This document shows positions 1 to 14,700 of a stretch of DNA of 64,000 bases, one piece after another. The notes under the pieces were generated by a model, which worked only from the letters and a program-made list of their open reading frames with translations, did not search any database and was not told where the DNA came from. The stretch comes from Rhynochetos jubatus. Taxonomy: Eukaryota > Chordata > Aves > Eurypygiformes > Rhynochetidae. Within the stretch, counting starts at the first letter, position 1. Every line of letters begins with the position of its first letter. The stretch covers positions 22,422,700-22,486,699 of the forward strand of contig CM050657.1 of the NCBI GenBank assembly GCA_027574665.1, in the 5' to 3' direction. The position numbers and the translations under genes are program-made.

Positions 1-3000
1 TCTTGTTGCCTATTGCTACAGCCAATTCCTCTGGGTCTGAACTCTGACCACCGGGAATTTCATTCTGCTTCACAATAAAACCATGAATAGTTTGTGCCAC
101 TGAATAGTCTGTTCTTCAGCAAACACTCATGCTACACAATACTTCACTTTTTCTTTCCTTTCTTAAAAGAATGGTCATGCCCAAGTCCTTGATCAGACAT
201 TCCTTCCTTTCTCCTTCAGAAACCAAAGCCTAAATACCTAAAAATGAAAGCGGGTGAATCTGGATGAAAATGAAAAAGACAAGACAGGAAATAGAGCCAG
301 CAAGCTGCTGCCTAGCTGAGGACACAGGGAAGTCATACAGAACACTAAGAAATAAAAGAAATTAGTTCATGTTCCTGCTGTGATCACTTCATTTCAAGGT
401 TAGCAATGGCATGTCCCCAAATAGCATCTTCAGCTCCAGTGGGAAGTAAGCACTTGAGAACATCCATAGGCTGCCAAACCCTTTAAAGTGTTCATTATCT
501 GTTTGGAGAGCAGGTGGAGCAAAGGCAGAGGACACCTGAGCTGTCTACAGGAGCACACAGTTCTTCAGTCCCATTTAGGAAGGAGCCTCTTGGGATGAAT
601 TGACAGACCTCCTCCAGAGCCTGACAAGGAACTTCTATTTGTGTTTATCATGATGTGGACACTTGTTCTTGAGGACAGGGATGAGAAGGAGGCCATGCTC
701 TGCATAACATGGCTAAATAAAGTTTTCTTATCTACCTGAAAAGCTGACCCAACTCAGCTCTTCCATAAATGGTACCAGACCTAACTCTGGGACCCTACAG
801 TAGTCACAGAGAACAGAAAAAACTGCTCTTCCTGTGAGTAACAGCTGCATCCTTGTAGCTCAATTATTTAAAGCCTTGAGCTGCATTTTTAAATTAAGGG
901 TGGAAGCATGATCTTAAAGGTGAAACATTCTTATTGAAAGGTCTGGTGAGACCTATATTTTTTAATGAAAAGATAATACTCTCCTGTTAATTTTACAGCC
1001 TAACATGACCATGGGAAGGTGATATCTTGCTGATTAATACATATTACACACTAAGAAATCCACTAATATCTTCAACCAATGATCACATTCCAAATCTTTA
1101 TTGCCACCTCAAACATTGGAGGTATCTTTTTTTAACCATGTTTTGAAACCTTGCTGTAAAACCACAATTACAAGCACTGAATTCCCCTAATCTTTATTCA
1201 GGTCAGGTTTCTGTTAATTTTGGTCAGTGGTAACATTAGTTATGCTCTGCGATTGTAAAATGCAATCAAATAAGTTAGCATATTAACCTAAAATCAAGTG
1301 TAGCACTATCTTCTTCCAGTTAGCTGACACTGTCTGGAATAAGAGCTAGGTGGTCACCGACCCAAGAGCATGAGACATTGTCCTCTATCCTGCAACATGG
1401 CACTGAGAGGTGTCTGAGGCATAGAGACTCCTGGGTAAAATACAAACAGCAGAATCTTGTCATTTTATTGAGAGACATTTGAGGTTAGAACTAGCTGTGG
1501 TTATGTGCTCTGCACGAGCAGAATCTAATTGTACATTTCACTGCTCCCACTAAAGTCCAACAGAGGCAAGAACAGATGGGAGCAGGACAGAACTTGGAAA
1601 AAGTTTTGTGCAATCCAAGCAGGCCTACCAAATAATCAAAACCAAAAATGCAGAAAAAGATTACACAGCTTGTCCAGTTTCTAAATTTAATGTAACTCCC
1701 TTTGCGATGTACAAACTGGGTCCTGAACTTCTCGTGTTCTTGTGCCCTTCTTCATCACAGGTCACAGTACAATAACATGTAATGAAAAATCTAGTGCTTT
1801 CATACACAACATTTTCTTCAAATGAGTGGGGAAAGCAGAAGTGGTATTTGTCACTTTGGGTTACATGGATTTTGTATGCAATAATAACATTGCCTCAAAG
1901 CAAGAGCCTTGGATTTATAAAACACCTCCTGTAATCTTTGAACAATGCATTTGGTCTGCAGTATTTTCTCAAAAGTAGTCATTTAGGTCAGGCTTTGAGC
2001 CAGCTGATTAATTTTTACTTCATTATAGTTATTTCTTCCCAAATATACTTTGCAGAAAGATTCCCAGGCTCCTCAGTTTCCAGAGCCAAGTAGTAAATTA
2101 GGTTCCCAGGTGCCAAAGTGATTAACTCTGTTTTCTGCAACTGTTGCAGCCAAAGTTCTGGAGCTCTGCCTGCCATAACATCTGGACAGAATGAGCTGAA
2201 TAGTTTCCTTCTATTACTGAAAACTGGAGTGATAAGATATCCCACTGGGCTTCCTCCTTCCGTAACTTCTGCCCATCTCTAGATCAACTGTCTGGATTTT
2301 TCTTTCATTGTTAATATAACTAAATTCCATAGCACTAAGGAAAATAGTATGGCCGAACTCAGAACATTAATTAACCTCAGAAAATGAACAAGCTGCACAA
2401 GTACATCTTTGCTTCTAAAGTAAACATTAATAAAATAGAAAAAAGCTGTCACACTGGCTTAGGAGGCTAATGCTTTCAGCTTCTTTCATCTGTTATGCGT
2501 TTAGCAATGATAGCTCTTTTCTGTATTCCATTTTAGGTGTTAAGCTAAGATTTTAGAGATACTCTACATTCAGTTCCTTAGGTAAGAGTCATTATCATTA
2601 AACATTCCTACTCCCCTGAGAGCAAAACTGCACAGAATTATTCAAGAGCTCAGCTGGCATCTGTAAAGAGAGGCACAAAAGACTGGTGTTCGTGGTCAGA
2701 CAAAAATCCCATTTGCGACAAAAGTCCCAGTGCCTATTTAAGACTGAAGAGTGCCCTTCACAGGGATTTTCCATCTGTCCCTCTCTCATCCCAGAGCTAA
2801 GCCTAGGCAGCCCATCAGGTCAAACAAAGTAAGAATATGAACACACATGGGGGTTCCTTTGTCTCCCCAGAAAAGATGTTCATGTGGTGAGTGTACTCAG
2901 AAGGCAAGGCATTCGATATATTCTTAAACAAGGATCAAACAGGTTTCACTCCAAATATGGCCTCCACTAAGCAATTACAGTCCTACTTCTCTGTTCAGGG

Positions 3001-6000
3001 TAAGTGTCAGGAAAGGTTACAAACTTAGGTGGGTTTACATGTCCCACAAAGCAAGTTCACACAACACAAGCTCTGTAAGAGTGACAGAACCTCCTTCCAG
3101 CACAGAGTGAACCCAACACAGAGATCCACTACCCTACTGAGAGCATCTGTTTTGGTTATAGGTCTCCAGATAGCACAAAACTTCTGGAAGCCCATGCAGG
3201 GAAAATAACAGTGCCTTCAACTTTTTCCAGCACTAATGACCAAGACCTCAGCCTTAGCACATACACTAATACTGCTAAACCACAGAGGAGAACCTTGAGG
3301 TAAGTGGGGATTAGGGCCCAGATTCATTCAACTTAATTCCACTCAAATTCCCATGCTCAAGGCCTTCATGAATGGCCAGCTGCCAGGAAATACCAGAGGA
3401 TTTTCCGTGGCAAGTGATAGTCTTCAAGAGCTAGCTAAAGTGCACGTAAGACATCCATCCACTGGCTCGTGGCTCCAGGGGCTGAACCATGTCCTTCCTC
3501 TGGCAAGTGTTCCAACATGAAAAGCTAATGAATAGCTAATTCCTTGATTTGTAGCAGCTAATTGGAAATCTTGAGGAAATTACATTAAACACAACATTAA
3601 AAAGCTTCACTTTGCAGCCACAGAAAAGCCTCAAAACAAAACCCAGTATTTTTCACTACCTCACAGTCTCTGCTGCTGCTGGAGACAGAATGTACAAAAT
3701 TTGGAAGTCCACTACAGGAATGAGACATAGGACAGAACCAAATTCCTGGGGCATCAGTCTATCTCTTGCTATCACTAATAAACCTCCAATAATTCCACCC
3801 ATAAATAGATGCTTCATTTTAGGAACGAGTTACAGTCTTTGTCTGACAAAACCCAGCATCAGCATAAATACAGCACAGACCTCCTCAGGAACGAACAGCA
3901 CTGTACGCTACCTTTCGTATTTACTGCCTTATCGAGTGTGAAATGGATACCAACCACGCCTCGAATTCCTTTCTGCACGAGCAACGCCAAAGGTCAAATG
4001 TCTCTGCCTGTGAGTCTGTAGGAGGGGATACGCCAGCTGTGCCAGCCTGACGGCAAGCATGTTCACTCTTAACCTGAGCGAGGCACAAGATATCCACCAG
4101 GAAGGTCCACTGATGGAGAGATATCCCAGTCTTAGGCAGAAAACCCATGCTGTATTACACAAATCTCATGCTTGTCTTGTTTTGTCTTTATCCAGTCTCC
4201 CAAGCAACAACTGTCACAAACCAGAGGTAAGATTATTTTAAGTCATAAATTAGCATTAACTGCAAATAAGCTGACTAACCATCGAGTCTACCTACTACAA
4301 CACTCTTCACTGGATGCAGACCAAAAGTAGCCACCGGCATGGTCTAATTAATATTGCAGAGTACTTTACTCTCTAGCACTAAGTGCTCTACTTGTGACTT
4401 TTCTTCTGCATGGTTGCCTTTTTTTTTTTTTTTACATTTCAATTAAGAGCTTCCTCTACCCGATACCAATTAACTCATGCCTATTTGCATCATAGTAACA
4501 GTGAGAAGTTGCCCCATTGTAAACCTTTGGTATTTCCTGTTGATGCCACAGAAAGTTTTCACTTCTGTGCACTCAAATGTGGCTAATTAATTTTTCTGAT
4601 ACCTCTTGCTAATTACTTGTTCACAGGGCAAGTCACTAATTTCAAATACATTTCCTTGAAGGCCAGCAACAGGAGATCCACACATCAAACAACTAAATGG
4701 ATTTTACTTCATGTGGCTGTAAGTCTATTTAAGTCTATATAAAGGCAAAGCCATTAAAATTCAAATCAAAGTGGAATGTCAGTGGCTACCATGAACAGTT
4801 TTATGCAAAGCGTTATTGCCTAGAGAAGTGAGTACAGGTAAAAGAGACACTTGCAACTTCTGTCGTATGTATCACAGCCATTACTTATCCACAACTGTAT
4901 TCTGCTGCTGAAGGAGGAAAACTAATTAAATCAGTCATAAGAAGAGCTAATCACAGAGTCACCTTCCAGAGCCTGAGGATCTCAGAATGCAACTCAGACA
5001 CCTGATGTGAAAATCACTATTTTAGGTAGCTTTAAGAGTTGAGCAGAGCAAGATTTAGTGAGTCAGAGCTGACATCTGACAAATTAGCTTTTAATTTTCC
5101 TCTTTCCACTTTATATTACACAACTGTTTTGGAAACTTTCTCTTTCCTTAAGATAGCATCTTCTCACCTGCATATTATTCATTCTTGCAGGAGTTGATTT
5201 CAGTTCACGGCAATAAAAGCAGAATAAGACCCCCTGGAAAGCTTAAATTTTAATTCCAGGCAAACTTCTAGGATTTACTTTTGGAGAAGTAAAAGCTAAT
5301 TGAAATCATTTAGCAATAGTTACAGGTTACTCTGAAAGCAGTAAAACACTAGGATTAGATCCATTTTAAGCGCACAACACATCTATACTGCCAAAGGTCT
5401 GATGCCCTCAGCAAACCTCAATTCTGCCCTCTTGATTGTTTATCTAGACCTGACACTGAAGCAGCTACACACACTGACAGCAGAGGATACAACCTACTGC
5501 TGTTCACAGCACCAGAGGCACAGTGTTGAAAGGCGAGCCGAGTCGAACTCCTGCAGCAAAGCCACAGGCTGATTAGAGGATGACCTATAAAGGGTTTAAG
5601 GTGCCTCCAACTGAGGTGCAGGTGTCTGGAGAACAGATAATAGATCCGTATGTTAAAAGCTTTCATGGACCCCAGGTAAAATTCAAGGGTCTCTTTCCAC
5701 ATACCCTTAACTAATCAAACAAAAATAGTAACAGGTTGCATTAGGAACACGAGATTGGGCTTTGGCAATGGGAAAGTGATAATGGAGTAGGTTTGGGAGG
5801 GGAAGAGAGGTGACTGAAGCTGGTCATATATGAATGACAGACAGAGGGAGAAGAACTGAAGATGGATCCACAGTAGTTGTAGCAACCTGTGAACCCACAG
5901 TAGGCAGACTGGTGAGGGACCGTGCAAGCAGAAAAGGTAGGAGGGAGCGCAAATGAAGAAGCAAACCCTATGGATAGTGCTGGGGAAAATGTGACACGGA

Positions 6001-9000
6001 CAGAGGTCCAGGCCATGTTACTCACAGATGCTAAGGACAGCCAAGGGGTCACCTGCCTGAAAACAGCAATACATTCAGTATTGCTATTACCATCTTCTGC
6101 ACTTTTACCTTCTCAGTCAGAGGTACCTAACCAGCCACCAAATCCTATTTCCTCACGGATGTCACAGAAGCCACAGGCTCCACAGAATATATCAATTCAT
6201 TACACAGAAGCCGGGGGGCAGGGAGGTGACAACAAAACAAGACAGTAAAACACTTGGTTGTTTTAACCATGACTAGTAACCTATGTGAATCTGATGACAA
6301 AGCTTCATATTGCTCCTCCTGAATTGGCCTCACAACCCTTAAATTCTGGCTGCTAAAAGTGCTTCTGAACAACTCAAGATGCCTGCCATAACTGCAGCCA
6401 TCAAACACACGAACAGATACGCCAGATAACAGGTGAAAACCCCGTCTGTGTGAAACTGGTGAGCGTTGCAATGTGTCACTGAGCAGGTTTTGGCCAGGCA
6501 AAGTAGCTTGTGTGTCAAATGCCTCACGCTGCTAAATAATGGAGCTGGACTTTCCGCATAAGCCAAGTTGGCATCCTACAATAGGGATGATGACATTTTT
6601 GCATTTGGCATTTTCTGCTTCTGCGCTATATCAAATTTTCCACTGCAGCGTCAGGAGAGATTTCCATCTACTTCCACTTAAAGAAGCCACCTAAGGACAG
6701 CAGTTCTATACCTTTCTTATCTTTATAAAAAGGTTGGTTTGTAAACTGCCTTTATTTTCTACCAAAGCCAATGCACAGCTCAATAGTGCATATAGCCAAG
6801 TTCCCAGTGATTTCTTCACCCTTTCCACTAAGCTACCAAAACGGTGAGCATACTTACAAGTCGCTTGACATTTGCCTCAGAGGTGGTCCCGATCAAAAAA
6901 AAGAAAGCAAAAAATACTCTATATTGCCACTGTGAGACACAAAAAGGAAACGTTCACCAGCAGAACTGAAAGCAGGCAATTGGCCCTCCTTCCATGGGTG
7001 AGGTTTCTTGATCTGGAAAGATTAGGTCACAAGGTTTGCAATATCTGCAAAAGACCCTCTGCTCCAAAAAAAATTACATAAAAATGGCTTTTTAAAGGAA
7101 AATATTTCTTGTTAAGGTCTTTACCATCTAACATGCAAAACTGCCTGGGAACTTGCTCTGCTTATACTTCCTATTTTGTTCATTCCATTATCCAACCACA
7201 AACACATCCTGCAGAAAAAAGCCATCCATGCTCTCCTCATCTGTGCCCAGGGCAGCAATATAGATGTGCTATCACTAATCAAGAGACCTATCTTCCTAGA
7301 GGGGAGGAGAAATTAAGATGCACTTTATTTAATAAATGGTATCCAATAATAAATAGATAATGGCGTCTAATAAGTACAATCTTTCACTTGTCATGACAGT
7401 TGAAGGCCAAGTTTACGGGTTAGTTGCAGTATGTGGCTTTATCAAAGGTAAACGGTAAGTTCCAGGTTGCTGCTGTTGATGCTTTTTTGAACAGCAGCAA
7501 AAATACGGGCTCTGTCACCCTAATCTGCCAAATACTTCCAGGGTGACTAGTTTGTGCGAGGGCCACAGAATCCTGAAGGAAGCAGAAGCTTTCTCAGGCA
7601 GAACAGCTGGCACAGATAAGCAGCTAAAAAATTAATATGATGTTCTTAATCTTGCAAATTTCTACACAAACTGAAAACCCTTCTAATCCAGTTCCCTTCA
7701 GACACAGAGACACTAATGCAATGCCAAATTTGAAAAATTAGGTTTTGGGAAGCTCTAATTACAAATAGTTCTTACCACCCTAATAGGGATTACTTATTTA
7801 TGACAGAACCTGGAAAGTTTTAATGAATAAACATTCCTGAAATCTGAAAAGATGAAATCCATTGAAGCACTTAAAATGGTTGGGAGCACAGCAGGGGTGG
7901 CTTCTGTGTAAGTCCTGCTCTTCTTTCTCACAGGGGAATCTGGAGTGCATGGGACAGTTGTCACGCAGGGACAGGAACGACCTTCGCCTGCATTCTGTCC
8001 AATTTGTAGGGACCATCGTGACAAAAGATTTTTGACACAGAACCAGGAAAGGCCGCATTTATCTGCAGTCTGGGTGTGATTTTTGGATCACGATGGATAC
8101 ATAACCAGACTGAAACATTTGAAACAGCACGGCTTTTACTAAACGTGTACTCTGCATGCTTAACAGAAAAAACCCCATTCCAAATATCTGATTAAAAGCA
8201 CTGAAGTACGCTCCCACCATGCTCAAGATGCACAGGAAAGGGGAGGAACTCCTCCCACAGATCCAGGCACTGGAGGAAAGAACCCTGCAGAGCTCAGTTT
8301 TGAGTCGCAGGATGCAGCTTCCCTCACTGCTTCTGAAGTTTCTTATCTTGTGACTCTTCTTGGCGCAAAGCTGAGAAGCTCCCTGCAGCAACAGGCTGTG
8401 AAAATACTCTGACGTGAGGCAAATAAATCCAACATTCATCTTCCTATTCCTTCCCCTTCTCACAGCTGATGACCTCTCTGGGGGAAGTACAGGGTGGCCT
8501 GGCAGCAGCAAAAAGCCCACTATGGATGAAATCTGCCAAAATTACTCACTTTTAGCCTCTAAGTTCACCTTTATTAACTCTTCAATATTACTCCTTTCCA
8601 TGCGTTCAGGAGGAAATATCTGGCTACAGCCCCTGATGTTTCCAGCTACAACGTACAAATGGAGCACAGGAAGGACGAGCGTTTTTTCCTACCATTTTGA
8701 GAATAGTAGGTGCATATTCTCTTTGTAGGAACATGCACGACTTCACACAAACTAGAAATACAGGGTAAAAAGGACTGAGCAGAGATGTTCCTGTTCTGCA
8801 GTGTGCTAATCAGTAGCATACTAGCTATGTAGGAGGCAGCTATTGTAACTGGGGACCCTATCTTGTGTGATGTTCAGTAATGCTCCATGTTAAAAGTCCA
8901 AATGTTGGGTATTGTTCTACATAATTCTTTCAATACTGGCTCAAAACAACTAACCCAGCAGCTGCATGCCTTCCAACTGGAGCTAAGGACCTGAAGAACA

Positions 9001-11119
9001 AATATTACGGATGCATGAATGCTGAGAACAGGCCTCTTCCTTTCTCACCCATCATCCTTTTGATCCTTCTGTACAGAACAAAGCTGCTCTGCTATGGATG
9101 TGTCAATACAACCATTTCCATGACAACAGCCTAGGATGTGCCATATATAGACATTTGACAAACAGAGAAGGAAGAGACATATGACTAGAGGGCATTCTGC
9201 TGCACTGTATTTAAACCCAGCCCCTTCCCCACAGTGGACAAACACTCCAGGAAGAATTAACAGTGCTTTTTGAGATGAGTGCTCCCAGTCGTTGATCACC
9301 GTATTTCTGCCACCCATGCTCCCTTCTGCTACAGAGGAGAGGGAGCCAGCTGCCTAGCTTCACCCTAAGTTCTCCACCACAAACTGCTGATGAAGGAAGA
9401 TTTAAATTTAGTTTCCTACCCTTATTTTGAAAGACCTGAGGTTTATACACTCGTTTCATTTCACCAGCTCTGCTTTGAAGATAGAAGACTGGCAGAAGCA
9501 AAGACCAGCCAACTTTGAAAGGCCCGTCAGAGAACTTGCCAGCATTTTTCTCTTTCTCGCTGCCATGTGAAGTTCCCACAGCAGGTAAGGCCTCCTGCAG
9601 AGCACTGCAGCCAGTGTCACCTACTGAAGAAACCCCATTACAGTGCAGGACCTGACCCAAGGCCCACCAGCTGCTGCCCTAGCATAACTCACCGTGTGTT
9701 GTAAGACAGGACATAAGCACCCTGCTCCTCTTGCCATACTGCAGGCCCTGAAGTACTAAACATCATTCTGGCACAACTAAACCTACACAGTGTGTGAATT
9801 GCTTGGGCTTTTAACATCAATACATTTAGAATAGTGAATGGGTACATATAGCTACTGTTAAACTCTGAAAATCCACGAAGACACTCCCAGTCACGTGGCT
9901 TTGAGATCCTGGATCAGTGTTACGCAGGGAGCCAGGAAATTCCAACCTGCAGCAGAGTCAGAGCTCTTTCTATGGCCCTTGTAAGGTACTTGAAGCAATG
10001 TTTTGGTCTATGGCTCAGCTCTGTTTTCCTTTTGATTATCTTACAGGCAGCGCTTAGCAACGCACACAAGCTTGTCCCTTGTATTTAGACTTCATAGGAG
10101 AGGAAAACAGAGCAGGAATGAAGCTAATGTGCCTGCCTGCCACAGAGAGCACACGGAGTTACTAATTGCCAAAACCCCTTTTCCCCCAGCCTTCCTATCG
10201 ACTTCCAGAGTCTCTCCTGAGAACCCCACAAAGTGCTGCTACCTCAGGTGCTTTGACAAGAAGCAGGTAGTCTCGGTCAGTGTTTACAGGAGAAAGCACG
10301 GTTAAAACCATAATGCTTTAAATTGCCTAAGAGCGATTGCTAGATCAACAGACACCCTTTGTGCACCACAGGCTGGGTGACAAGGGAAAACACGCACAAC
10401 CAGGGGATGCTGCGTTTAAACTGAGGTTTTAACTCACGTGCTCATTCTAGTAAGCACACTGGCCTCTCACATAGTTTCTGGGATTAATAACAACAGTACT
10501 GCAGCAGTGAACAGTACGCTATCTTGTCCGACATCGTAGGTCCCTTCTGTGCCACAACTTATTATTAAGTGCTATAAACAGAGAGGCTGGATGATTCTCA
10601 GTGTATATGGTACAGAAACCACATACAAGGCTAGATCAAAGAGCATATAACCTCAGTGCTTCCTAGAGATACCTCAGGCAAGTCCTCACCTTTGCATAAA
10701 CTATTTGTGCAACCAGATCCCTTCCACACGCACACCAAAGTCTGGCCTGGCGTATGTCTGAGGCCAGGATAGAGCTAATACCAGACACTACCCGCAGAAA
10801 AGCAAAACCAGCGCTGGCCAGATGTTAACTCCTGCCTCCCACTGGCATGCACAGCGAGCACAGAAACGTGCAGCAAGAGGCCACAAAAAGACTCCACAAA
10901 CAAAATACCCCACACCATGCAATTCATAGCCTAGAAAACCTGAACACTATTTCAGAGCTTTAAACATCAAACACTGTCTGCACAGGTACATGTCACCAAT
11001 AAACCATCCACTACAAGATCTGCTGCAGTTAAGCAACTCCAACCTGTCTTGTCTCCACAAAGCTTCCTCTCCAACTACATGCTCACCTGAACAATAGAAA
11101 GCAACCTTTTTTACTGTAA

Positions 11120-11269
11120 GGGTGGTCACAGGAAGCCCAGAGAGGTTATGGAGTCTCCATTCCTGGAGATAGTCAAACTTGACTGGCCACCCACTCTAGG
11201 TGACCTTGTTTTAAGCAGGATTTTGGACTAGACAGTCTCCAGAAGTACCTACACCATTCTGGGATTCAC
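11120..11269 (+). repeat. CR1 LINE 3' tail fragment
   Basis: The typical CR1 3' segment is readable in order: gcccagagaggttatggagtctcc, then cctggagatagtcaaact, a TCTAGGTGACCTTG block, and ggactagacagtctccagaag. It ends at ccattctgggattc. The copy is 5'-truncated and moderately diverged. Confidence 0.85.
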
Positions 11270-13824
11270 TTAGCCAAGACTCATTCTCCTCTGAGCACTG
11301 AGAACTTGCTGAAGTGCCTCCTCTTTGCTCAGTCTGATAAAGGAACTGGGTCACAGCAGCAAAGTTAAAGCACTGATGCCACTGCACATCAGCAAACACC
11401 CCAATACAAATCAAAAGCATAAGAATAGGTGACAAGTCCTCTGACAAGTAGACAGAATGATCCTCCTCTTCTCTGTATTGACCCATAAAACCCAGAAGTC
11501 ATCCTCATCTTTTATTTTTATTGCAACTGGAAAATCTTTGCAATCAAGATGCCTTTCTCAAAAAATGAAAGCGAAGAAAAGGAAAGGCAGTGTTGAGAGG
11601 TAGGCAGAATGCCAGGCTGCAGTCCCATCTTTATTCAGAAAAAACCTTGTATTTGACCAGTCTTTTAGAAATTGACCCAGCAGTGCTCACATTCATCTAC
11701 CTTTGATTCCAGAGACATCAAGAATGATTTAGATGAGTCAAAACTAATGACCTAGCCATTATTAATTCAGTGGATTTTAAAATGATTCTGTTCAAGTATC
11801 AAGTCACAGACTCGAAAAGCTGTGACATTTATCATACCCTTGGAAGGATAGTTTTTCTTCAGAAAGCTAAGTGCTCCAGATCAGAGGAGTTACCTAGAAC
11901 AGACCACTAGAAGCAGGTGCCTAAAAGTTGCATTGTCCTATCTACAATTGCTTAGGTGACTTCCCCTGGTGGCTTAGACATGATGGTCAAGTTGTATTTG
12001 GGGCCAAGTGGAAGTCGCAGCTGCCTGGTGTATTCTCTCATGGGAGCCAGAAAAAGTAGCACGAAACATTATAATGCTTCACAGGAGAGCATTATACCAC
12101 TAACTGTGATCACAGATACATAGGAGAAAGCTTAACCAACCACCAGAATTCAGCCTATAGAGAGTGCTGACATTAAGCCAGCTTGAAATAGGACTGCCAG
12201 GCCCCAGATTTACAGCAGTATGGAGGTTGTGGTGTAGCTCAGACTTGGGACCAGAAATAGCCCAAAATAAATTATTTTGTTCTCTCCAAAGAAAACTGAC
12301 AGATCCAATCAACAAGTTTCAGTACAGATGGTTTCTGCATATTTTTAATTAATTCAGGCTTTTAAGGCTGATAAGAACGTCACATTTCAAATTGATCCAA
12401 ATCCACTGTTTCAGGGTATTAGTAACGCTGTGTTTTCATAATAAACTCTCCTAAAAGGTTTATTGTCAAAGCTTCTTTCAGGCATGCAGGGTAGGCTTTT
12501 GCCTTGAGCAGGATGTACCATCAGTGACCTCAAGATGACATGCAGCTCTGCTCATGGAGAGTGCCCTCCTGCCAGAGCCCCAGTCAGGTCAGCAGGAGCT
12601 GAGCCAACTGAGAAGCTACTCAGTGCTTCAAGCAAAAGCTTCAGAGTCCATGCTATTATTTTCTTTTCCAGGTCACTCTGTATCGTCAGAAATTGAGACA
12701 CGTTAAATATATCCCTACAAAAAAAATCCACACAATAACCACATGAGCAGTTTTGCCTGCCGTAGGACTACAAACAACCTGGGCCTGGAGCTCAGAGGGT
12801 CTTGCTCTTGAACCATACTCCTGCCTCCAGCATCCTGCTATAGTCTTCTAATTGCAGATACTTCACAACTGAAACCGAGGTCATGGCAGAACTGTGCAGG
12901 TGTATATTTTCCAGATGAACTCTGGACCAAGCTTTTCAGCACACAGTGCTGAACAGGGTTGCTGACATGTTTGATTCTCTTCAGCCTTATAGCCACACTG
13001 TCCCAGGCAACACAGTAGGACAGAACAGAAAGGTACAGTTACTTGGGAGACAGCAACGGAAGTCACACAACAGAAGCAGCTCCAGCAGCCTTTGGGGTGC
13101 ACCATTTTCAGCAGGTGAGCCCGATTCTCACTGCATGCTGTCTGTGCCTTACTGCTACAGCTGAACCCTTTGTCGTCCCCAAAATTTAATGACTATGTGG
13201 ACAGCTTTTCCTCCTCCAAACTTGTGTATGCCTTGATTTTTCTAAAGCTTATTGCAAGGAACAGCCTCAATGACAGCTCCAAGAACAGGGAGCCACGTCC
13301 ACGCACTCTTTGTAGTCTTCCTTTTCTTCTTAAAGGAATCCATGCACTGCAGTTTCTGAATGTCAAGTGTGTCTTTCTGCATGCACATCTGAGCAGTGAT
13401 CTTGGTTCATGCTTAGCTGAGGGCTTTTAAGACCTACCATGGAAAGATTTCATGGGCAGAGGGGGAGCATAGATGGCTTAATCCTACCCATTAAAACAGA
13501 TAATTCGGTATTAATATTTGGACCTCCTAGCACATCTTCTTTTGGCCTACATTTCCAAGGACAGATTTCAATAGAAAAAAAGCAGCTAATTCAAAGCTAC
13601 CCCATGGAAACTATTTCCATTAGCCAAAAGGGAATCTCTTGCTATTTCACTCCCACACAGAAATACATCTGTGTCAGCTGTTATGAAAACATAGACAGTC
13701 TTACCTTTATTTATTCTCAACACAAAATATTACAGTGATGTTATAATCGTTTTGATTAAAAAAAAAAAATCTGCATTTTCCTGATGTTCCTGAAACAAAA
13801 ACTTCTTTTTCAAGTTATTTTATA

Positions 13825-13844
13825 AATACTCACATGTGAGTATT
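13825..13844. repeat. Perfect 20-base palindrome
   Basis: The sequence aatactcacatgtgagtatt equals its own reverse complement, with no spacer. The centre is CACATGTG. A perfect palindrome this long is expected well below once per window by chance. Confidence 0.9.
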
Positions 13845-14343
13845 ACCTCTTAATACAACAGGATGGTATCTTAACAGTATATTTGAAATGGATTTCAAAT
13901 GACTATCTAGGTATTTATTAGATCCCTTAATAATGATTTTGAAAGAAACCTTATTCATCAGTAGATAAACAAATGTAGAGCCCAAATCTAGAAATACTTG
14001 TTTTTTTAAAATCTCCGACAGTTTTGATAATAAACACGTGGAATATTCTAAGGTTAACTAATGCATGACTGTATATATACCCACATACGAGTTAAAAAGA
14101 TAATTCAGAATAAGAACAAGAAGGACATTCAAAACAAGTGACAGATTTTATTTCTGTGCATACTCAGTTGCCCTTGACACGTGAACTGCCCCCTGCTATA
14201 CTGCCTACATCATGCTGGGAGGTCACAGAATTCTGCCTGCTCATGGGGCTGATGCACCAGCACTTCACGAGTGCTCCTTGGGGTACAGCACAACTGTTCA
14301 ATTCCAATAGCAAAGCAACTACTTACTCTTCCTCTGCACATCA

Positions 14344-14368
14344 GGGGGAGGGGAGGGGGGGGGGGAGG
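14344..14368 (+). repeat. G-rich tract, potential G-quadruplex
   Basis: The tract has runs of 5, 4 and 11 consecutive G separated by single A, followed by GG. Four or more G-triplets can be arranged. On the minus strand, the sense strand of ARHGEF4, it is a C/T tract. Confidence 0.85.
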
Positions 14369-14456
14369 TTACTTGAGGTTTTTTTGAGCCAACATCATAA
14401 ACCAGGGAATTTCTGGAAAATTAGAAAGGATTGAGAATAACAGCAGCAAAACTTCT

Positions 14457-14700
14457 CCCTAGTGACAGGGCAAGAGGAAACGGTCTCAAGTTGCACCAGG
14501 GAAGGTTTACATTGGGTATTAGGAAAAATGTCTTCACCAAAACAGTTGTCAGGCATTGGAACGGGCTGCCCAGGGAGGTGGTGGAGTCACCATCCCTGGA
14601 GCAATTGAAGAGAAGGTGCTTATGGACATGGTTTAGTGGTGGTCTTGGCAGTTGGACTCTTAAAGGTCTTTTCCAACCTAAAAGATTCTATGATTCTATA
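14457..14700 (+). repeat. CR1 LINE 3' tail fragment with intact terminal repeat
   Basis: This is the best preserved CR1 in the window. It contains gtgacagggcaagaggaaac, a blocked-out GGAACGGGCTGCCCAGGGAGG segment, the ggtcttttccaacct motif and the terminal agattctatgattctata. The open frame across it is a translation of the element's 3' region, not a gene. A G-rich tract lies about 90 bases before it. Confidence 0.93.

Noticed and set aside
8059..8520. 153-codon minus-strand open frame
   Set aside because: No recognisable family and no exon-like borders. A plus-strand frame of similar quality overlaps it.
9211..9660. 149-codon minus-strand open frame
   Set aside because: No domain, no conserved-looking composition and no splice context. 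It is probably a chance frame.
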